Assembly (NCBI GenBank): GCA_963819885.1
Contig: CAWFXV010000004.1
Span: 43,588 to 107,587 of the forward strand
Direction: 5' to 3'
DNA: 64,000 bases
Origin: JACVRX01 sp963819885
GTDB taxonomy: Bacteria; Actinomycetota; Actinomycetes; Jiangellales; Jiangellaceae
Part shown: in pieces, positions 58,404-64,000 of the stretch
Numbering within the stretch: the stretch's first letter is position 1
Layout of the letters: each line of letters starts with the position of its first letter
Position numbers and translations under genes: made by a program
The notes under the pieces: model-generated
Database searches by the model: none
Told to the model about the DNA's origin: nothing
What the model saw: the letters and a program-made list of their open reading frames with translations, nothing else

Positions 58404-59978
58404 GTGATGACCCCTGCAGATCGCTCGGCTCAGCCGAGCTGGCACGACCGCAGACTTTCCCGCCGCAGGTTCCTCGCCGGGACGGCGGCCACGGTGTCAG
58501 CCGGCGCGCTGGTCGGCCGGCTGCCCGCCGTCGCGCACGCCGCGGAAGGCGGCTCCGGCTTGCACGGTGTCGAGCTCCGGGGGATGTACCTGACCAGCAA
58601 GAACCGGCTGGCGGAAGGCCGGTTCGGGACGATGTTCAAGCAGTTGCCGGCGTTTGCGCCGCGCGACGAGCTGCTGACGAACCTGGCCAAGACCATGGTC
58701 GAGGACCAGACGGTGCCGGACGCCAACCATCTGAACACCAGCCCCATTCTGTTCGCCGGGTTCACGTTCATCGGGCAGTTCATCGACCACGACATCACGC
58801 TCGACACCACGCCGCTCAATCTGCAGCTTGCGGATCCAGACGCGACCGTCAACTTCCGAACAGCGCGTTACGACCTCGATTCGGTCTACGGACGCGGGCC
58901 GGTGAACGACCCGGCCCTTTACGATCCGGCCGACCGGGACAAGCTGCTACTGGCGCCGAACGTCAACGGTGTTCTGGATGTGCCCCGTGACGGCAACGGC
59001 CGGGCCATCATCGGGGACCCACGCAACGACGAGAACCTGATCATCGTCCAGTTCCACAAGGCGGTCATCCAATTCCACAACCGGCTGGTCGATTATCTGC
59101 GGGCGCAGGGCATGCGTCCCGAATGGGTCTTCGAGGGCGCCCGCCGGCTCGCGCGGTGGCATTACCAGTGGGCCGTCATCCACGACTTCCTGCCGCGCTT
59201 CGTCGGCGACGCGCTGGTTGGCCCGGCGGGCACGGTGTACAAGGAGGTTGCCGGCAAGCCACCGGTGCTCAACGTGAGGTACTACAAGCCCACGAACAAG
59301 GACGGCCGGCCGTTCATGCCGGTCGAGTTCGCCGTGGCAGCGTATCGGTTCGCCCACAGCATCATCCGGCCCTTCTACGTCGTCAACCAGACCTCGCTGG
59401 ACCGCGGCGGCGTCTCGATCTTCGGCCCGGACGGCGGCTTCAACCTCAACGGCGGGCGCCCGATCCCCTCCGACCTGGTCCTTGTGTGGAACAACATCCT
59501 TCGCATCGAACCGGGCACAGGTCGCCCGCCGCGCAAGATCGACACGAACCTGTCGCTGCCGCTTACCAGCCTGCCCGGGTCCGCGGTCCCGCCCCCTGAC
59601 CCGACAAAAGACCTGGCCGTACGCAACACGATCCGCGGAAAACGCGTCGGCTTGCCGTCCGGGCAGCAGGTCGCGAGGGCAATGCGCGCCCCCATCCTGT
59701 CCAACTCCATCCTCGGACTGAGCAACGATCCAGGCTGGAAGGGCGAGGCACCGCTGTGGTTCTACATTTTGAAGGAGGCCGAACTGCCGCCGTACAACGG
59801 TGAGCGGCTCGGGCCGGTGGGCGGGCGGATCGTCGCCGAGGTCCTCGTCGGGCTCCTGCAGCGGGACCCGAACTCGTACCTGTACCTCGACCCGGCCTGG
59901 AAACCCGCCCCACCGATCGCGCAGACGGCCGGCCAGTTCACCTTCGCCGACCTGCTGAAATACGCTGGCGCTGCCTGA
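58404..59978 (+). CDS. Animal-type haem peroxidase (peroxidasin family), Tat-exported
   Basis: This 524-residue protein has a twin-arginine signal (LSRRRFLAGTAATVSAGAL, residues about 18-36), so it folds with its cofactor before export. The catalytic distal motif is FIGQFIDHDITLD (Gln, Asp, His, about residue 123-135). The proximal-haem His is in AYRFAHSIIRPF (about 318). NEN LI and RLARWHYQW blocks, and a late LQRDPNSY segment, also match the An_peroxidase family. It would oxidise halides or organics with peroxide; the substrate is unknown. GTG 58404 or ATG 58407 follow GAGGA at good spacing. Full length and intact. Confidence 0.92.
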   Translation: MMTPADRSAQPSWHDRRLSRRRFLAGTAATVSAGALVGRLPAVAHAAEGGSGLHGVELRGMYLTSKNRLAEGRFGTMFKQLPAFAPRDELLTNLAKTMVEDQTVPDANHLNTSPILFAGFTFIGQFIDHDITLDTTPLNLQLADPDATVNFRTARYDLDSVYGRGPVNDPALYDPADRDKLLLAPNVNGVLDVPRDGNGRAIIGDPRNDENLIIVQFHKAVIQFHNRLVDYLRAQGMRPEWVFEGARRLARWHYQWAVIHDFLPRFVGDALVGPAGTVYKEVAGKPPVLNVRYYKPTNKDGRPFMPVEFAVAAYRFAHSIIRPFYVVNQTSLDRGGVSIFGPDGGFNLNGGRPIPSDLVLVWNNILRIEPGTGRPPRKIDTNLSLPLTSLPGSAVPPPDPTKDLAVRNTIRGKRVGLPSGQQVARAMRAPILSNSILGLSNDPGWKGEAPLWFYILKEAELPPYNGERLGPVGGRIVAEVLVGLLQRDPNSYLYLDPAWKPAPPIAQTAGQFTFADLLKYAGAA

Positions 59979-60040
59979 GCCGCGGAGCCCCCTGCGGCGG
60001 TAGTTGGGACGAGTTCACGCCGGGCTGATCCATTCGGCGT

Positions 60041-63002
60041 CTACGGGATTGTGCCGTCGGTGGTGTCGCCCTCGGCGCCGGCGAAGTCGGTTGCCGCGTC
60101 GACGCCGCTGCCGCCCCCGAAGCGGTCGGCGCCCGACCCGCCGGTGAGCCGGTCGCCACCGGCGCCGCCGCCCAGGCTGTCGTCGCCGGGCCCGCCGCCA
60201 TAACGTGTCGCTGCCGCTGTCGCCGCACAGCAGGTCATAACCGTCCCCGCCAGTGAGCGTGTCGTTGTTGCTCTGGGCAAAGATCAGGTCGGCGCCCAAC
60301 CCACCAGTGATCGTGTCCTTGCCGCTGCCGCCAACCCTCACAGTGATTGCGACCTGACCGCTGTCCTGCCCATCGCTGACGGTCGCGGTCACGCTCGCGG
60401 TCCCGCTGCGCCCGTCCACAGCGCTCACCGTCAGCATGCGGGTACCGCCGCTACCCGCAAACGCGACATTGCCAGTCGGCACCAGCGACGGGTTGTTGGA
60501 AGATGTGGCCCCAACCGTCAGCGTCGTCGCAGCGTTCTCCACATCACCTACCGTGAGGTTGATCGTGCCCGAGTGGTCGTTATTGCCGCACGTCCCGCCG
60601 GCTGCCACCGCCACCGTGGGGGCGTCGTTGACCGCGGTGACGCTGATCGCCACGGTGGCTACGTTCGAGGTCAGGGTGCCGTCGCTGGCCCGGTAGGTGA
60701 AGGAGTCGGGGCCGTTGTAGTTGGCGGCCGGGGTGTAGGTGAACGAGCCGTCGGGGTTGAGGGTGAGGGTGCCGTGGCTCGGCCCCGACACCAGCACGGC
60801 GGTCAGGGTGGTGCCGTCGGGGTCGCTGTCGTTGCCCAGCACCCCCGGCGCGGCCACCGTCCGGGCGGTGTCCTCGGCGGTGCTGTAGGAGTCGCCGGCC
60901 GCAGCCGGGGCGTCGTTGACGGGGCTGACGGTGATCGTCACCGTGGCCGGGTTGCCGAGGTGGCGTGCCGTCGCTGGCCCGGTAGGTGAAGGAGTCGGGG
61001 CCGTTGTAGTTGGCGGCCGGGGTGTAGGTGAACGAGCCGTCGGCGTTCAGGGTGAGGGTGCCGTGGCTCGGCGCCGACACCAGCACGCGGTCAGCGGGTC
61101 GCCGTCCGGGTCGGTGTCGTTGCCCAGCACGCCCGGCGCGGCGCACCGTCAGCGGCGTGTCCTCGTTGGTGCTGTAGGCGTCGTTGGTCGCGACCGGGGC
61201 GTCGTTGACGGGGTTGACGGTGATCGTGACGGTGGCGGGGTTGGATCGGGCGTTGCCGTCGCTGGCCCGGTAGGTGAAGGAGTCGGGGCCGTTGAAGTTG
61301 GCGGCCGGGGTGTAGGTGAACGAGCCGTTGGGGTTCAAGGTGAGCGTGCCGTGGCCCGGGCCGGTGACGAGCGGCGGCGGTGAGCGTGCTGCCGTCGGGG
61401 TCGGTGTCGTTGCCGAGCACGCCGGGCGCCGCGATGGTCAGCGCCGTGTCCTCGGGTGTGTCGTAGGTGTCAGCCGCCGCGGCGGGGGCGTCGTTGACGG
61501 CGGTGACGGTGATCGTCGACGGTCGCCGGGTTGGATTGGGCGGTGCCGTCGCTGGCCTTGTAGGTGAAGGTGTCGGTGCCGGTGTAGTTGGCAGCCGGGG
61601 TGTAGCTGAACGCGCCGTTCGGGTTGAACGCTAGGGTGCCGTGGGCAGGGCCCGACCCGGCGACGACTGAGGCGGTGAGCGGGTTGCCGTCGGCGTCGGT
61701 GTCGTTGGCGAGGACGCCCGGGGCGGGCACCGTAATGGGCGTGTCCTCGGCGGTGCTGTAGGTGTCGTTGTTCGCGACCGGGGCCTGGTTGACGCTGGTG
61801 TTGTTCAACAGCACCGCGACGTTGTCGTCGTTGACGTTGGCGACCGCCAGGTCAGGCTTGGCGTCGTCGTTGAAGTCGCGTACCGCGATCGAGGAAGGGC
61901 CGCTGCCGGTGGTGAAGTTGAACGGCCCGCTGAAGCTCGCGTTGGCGCCGCCGACCAGCACCGAGACGTTGCCCGCCAGCTGGTTGGCGATCACCAGGTC
62001 GGGGTCCTGGTCGCCGTTGAAGTCGCCCACCGCGGACGCGATGGGACCGCTGCCCGTGATAGAGCTGACCGGCCCTGGAGCGTTGAAGGTGCCGCCGGCG
62101 CCGCCGCGCAGCACCAGGACGCTGCCAAGGGAATAGTCGGTGACGGCCAGGTCGGGGTCGTTGTCGCCGTCGAAGTCGGCCGCCACGACCGAGGTGGGGT
62201 CCTGGCCGACGTCGAAGCTCATCGCGGCGCCGAAGGTGCCATTCGCGTTGCCGAGCAGTACCGAGACAGTGCCCCAGAACTGGTTGGCGAGCGCGAGGTC
62301 GGGGCGCTGGTCGCCGTTGAAGTCGGCCACCGTGACCGACGAGGGCCCCGGGTCGGTTGCGTAGATGGCCGGGGCGCGGAAGGTGCCGTCGACATCCCCG
62401 AGCAGCACCGAAACGCTATTGGCGCCCTGGTTGGCGACCGCGAGGTCGGGATCGTTATCGCCGTTGAACTCGCCCACCGCGACCGAGTAGGGAGTGTCGA
62501 AGGGAGAGTCACCGATGTTGTAGCCGGTCGGGGCGCCGAAGGTGCCATCGGCGTTGCCGAGCAGCACCCAGACCTTGCCAGTGATGATGCTGGCGACCGC
62601 CACGTCGGGGCGCTGGTCGGCGTTGAAGTCGGCCGCCGCGACCGAGAAGGGAAAGGTGGAGCCACCGGTGGGGAAGGTGCGGGCGGCGCCGAAGGTGCCG
62701 GCGGCGCTGCCGAGCAGCACCGAAAGGTCATTGGAGAACTCGTTGGCGACCGCCAAGTCGGGATGCTGGTCGCCGTTGAAGTCGCCCGCTGCGACCGAGA
62801 CGGGGCCGTCGCCGGAGCCGGGGGTGCTGCCGGTGGTGCTGTAGGTCCGACTGGTGAACGTCAGCTCACCCGGGGCCGCCGCCGGTGCCAGCGTGGCGTG
62901 GGTCGAGAGAACATGGGCGGTGCTGGCGAAGGCGGCCGGCGCCAGGAGCAGGATGGCAAGCAGGGTAGCGGCGCTCAGGACGGCGAGACGGATCGGTCGC
63001 AT
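60041..63002 (-). pseudogene. Large FG-GAP / cadherin-like / RTX surface protein with several frameshifts
   Basis: ATG 63002 with GGAGG starts an exported protein. Signal peptide (AILLLAPAAFA), then seven FG-GAP repeats of the DFNGDxxPDLAVAN kind (about 62800-61830), which make a beta-propeller. Four bacterial cadherin-like repeats follow (VNQAPVANNDTYSTAEDTP type, each ending FTYTPAANYNGPDSFTYRAS), then an Ig-like segment. The last part is an RTX-type Gly/Asp calcium-binding end (GGPGDDSLGGGAGGDRLTGG). The frame breaks near 61518, 61373, 61141, 61088, 60955 and 60205, each by a single base. If uncorrected, only the first 510 residues are made (stop at 61470). Confidence 0.8.
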
Positions 63003-63327
63003 ATGGCCTCCAGTTGCAGGGGATCTCGGTGCCCGGATGCGTCATCGGCGTCGGGTCCCGCTCGACGCTGCTGTCCGGTCACGACACCGCAGCCAGGCAA
63101 TCGCGCCTGGAGCCATAGGATCCGGCCGGACCGGCCGCGTACTGCCCGGATCATGGCTTCCGTGTTCGGCCCTCTACCGCTTGATCCAGAGCCCAGCGAA
63201 AGCCGCGATTGCGCGGCGGAGTTTACCTACTGCAGCCACCCATGTCCTAATCAACCAGCAGCGCCCGCTCCTGCCAGGTCGGTTGTGACGCCATTGAAAG
63301 AACGCAAGTCGCCTGGGAACATCAGCG

Positions 63328-63453
63328 GAGAGAATGGCCATCGCAGGCCAACTTCAATGAGACAGCGCCGAGAGAATAGCCATCGCGGGCCAACTTGAAT
63401 GAGACACCGCCGAGAGAATGGCCATCGCGGGCCAGATTCAGTGAGACAACCAG
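63328..63453. repeat. Three tandem 42-bp repeats
   Basis: Units start at 63328, 63370 and 63412, each opening GAGAGAATGGCCATCGC (one has TAGCC) and containing GGCCAACTT or GGCCAGATT then TGAGACA. Units differ at a few positions. The GGCCAxxTT...TGAGAC sub-motif recurs once more at 63507-63523, at the point where the transposase frame opens. Confidence 0.8.
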
Positions 63454-63481
63454 CTGGACGCTGTCTCAGTTAATCTGGTCC
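63430..63481. repeat. Imperfect inverted repeat of about 19 bp
   Basis: GGCCAGATTCAGTGAGACA (63430-63448) is matched in reverse by TGTCTCAGTTAATCTGGTCC (63462-63481) with a few mismatches and a one-base offset. The left arm is part of the third tandem unit. The arrangement resembles an insertion-sequence end or a hairpin; which is not decidable here. Confidence 0.55.
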
Positions 63482-63520
63482 GCCGCAGGTCAGCGGCGTG
63501 CTACGGGCCAGGTTCGGTGA

Positions 63521-64000
63521 GACGGGACACGCCGAGCCTGCCTGGAGCGCCGCGGCATCGGGTATGTGCTGGCGGTGGCCTGCGACCACCCGGTCGGGCC
63601 CGCCGGCGGCACCTGGCGCGCCGACGCCCTGCTCCGGTGGGTGCCGGCGCGGGCCTGGCAGTGCATCTCGGCCGGCCACGGCGCCAAGGGCCACCGCTAC
63701 TACGACTGGGCGTTTGTCCAGCTCGACCCTGGCGCGCGTGGCCCTGGTGACCCCGGGCAGCGCTGGCTGCTGGTGCGCCGCAACCGCAAGACCGGCGAGC
63801 TGGCCTTCTACCACTGCTGGATGCCTCGCCCCACCCCACTGGCCGTCCTGGTCAACGTGGCGGGCCGGCGCTGGACGGTGGAAGAGCGCATCCAGACCAG
63901 CAAGGGCCTGTGTGGCCTGGACCAGCATCAGGTCCGCCGCTGGCGCTCCTGGTACCGCTGGATGACCCTTGCCATGCTGGCCCACGCCTTCCTGCGCCGC
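63521..64000 (+). mobile_element. IS701-like transposase, 5'-truncated and cut by the window edge
   Basis: After the stop TGA at 63518 an open frame runs to the edge with no start codon that fits. It reads RRGIGYVLAVACDHPVGPAG, then AGHGAKGHRYYDWAFVQLDP, RWLLVRRNRKTGELAFYHCW, and RWTVEERIQTSKGLCGLDQH. These are the C-terminal half of the RNase H-fold DDE transposases of the IS701 type; VEERIQTSKG holds the catalytic Glu. The N-terminal half with the first two Asp residues is missing, so this is a remnant or a rearranged copy. Confidence 0.82.

Larger units (their letters stand above)
63003..63520. other. Intergenic space with repeats at the IS boundary
   Basis: 518 bp with no supported gene. 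The left part holds the promoter of the FG-GAP gene (minus strand). The right part holds the 42-bp tandem repeats (63328-63453) and an imperfect inverted repeat (63430-63481) next to the transposase remnant. Confidence 0.5.

Noticed and set aside
1..64000. tRNA or rRNA genes and CRISPR arrays
   Set aside because: No T-loop/CCA-type patterns, no rRNA-like stretches and no regularly spaced identical repeats of CRISPR length with unique spacers; the 42-bp units at 63328 are contiguous and lack spacers.

Overview
The window is chromosomal DNA of a high-GC actinomycete. Evidence: strong G/C bias at third positions, frequent GTG starts, an RpfB-type resuscitation factor, a PerM/DUF6350 protein, DUF5302 and DUF3017 proteins, a protein O-mannosyltransferase and a eukaryote-like NADP isocitrate dehydrogenase. 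The genus cannot be fixed from the sequence alone. Two runs match the order known from Mycobacterium tuberculosis: pmt / rsmI - metG - tatD - rpfB - rsmA - ispE (Rv1002c-Rv1011) and M23 peptidase / sucC - sucD - perM - purN - purH (Rv0950c-Rv0957). Here they are joined directly.

Layout. 1-9.6 kb is accessory: a minus-strand operon (molybdopterin oxidoreductase, LuxR regulator, methyltransferase), a DUF2652 protein, a secreted lipase-like hydrolase, a TetR / PaaK-like ligase / methyltransferase operon with twin operators over the regulator start, and pmt. 9.6-36.5 kb is a dense housekeeping block: rRNA methylation (rsmI, rsmA), tRNA charging (metG, trpS), isoprenoids (ispE), TCA cycle (sucCD, mdh, icd), purines and folate (purN, purH, folD), the Leloir pathway (galT-galE-galK with start/stop overlaps), and cell-wall growth (rpfB, M23). 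An orphan kynureninase and an AbrB/PIN toxin-antitoxin-like pair are inserted in it. Several intergenic spaces carry inverted repeats that belong to at least two dispersed families.

36.5-44 kb is decayed: a D,D-carboxypeptidase and a trans-aconitate methyltransferase each look frameshifted near the C terminus, followed by a phage large-terminase fossil, a lipoprotein split by a frameshift, and small orphan genes. 44.4-53.3 kb is an intact cluster: an ABC-2 exporter (one ATPase, two permeases), a beta-lactamase-fold lipoprotein, two paralogous NarL/DesK-type two-component systems and a DUF418 membrane protein. This composition suggests sensing of, and resistance to, a cell-envelope stress (inference).

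53.3-63 kb is an exported-protein region. It holds a lipoprotein with two helical repeats, a class F sortase and a von Willebrand A protein in one operon, plus a beta-rich surface protein. It also holds a broken lipoprotein, a Tat-exported animal-type haem peroxidase, and a large FG-GAP / cadherin-like / RTX adhesin interrupted by several single-base indels. The right edge has 42-bp tandem repeats and a 5'-truncated IS701-like transposase running off the window. No tRNA, rRNA or CRISPR array was seen. Apparent indels cluster in 37-63 kb and are absent from 1-36 kb, so either this half is decaying or it was sequenced less accurately.
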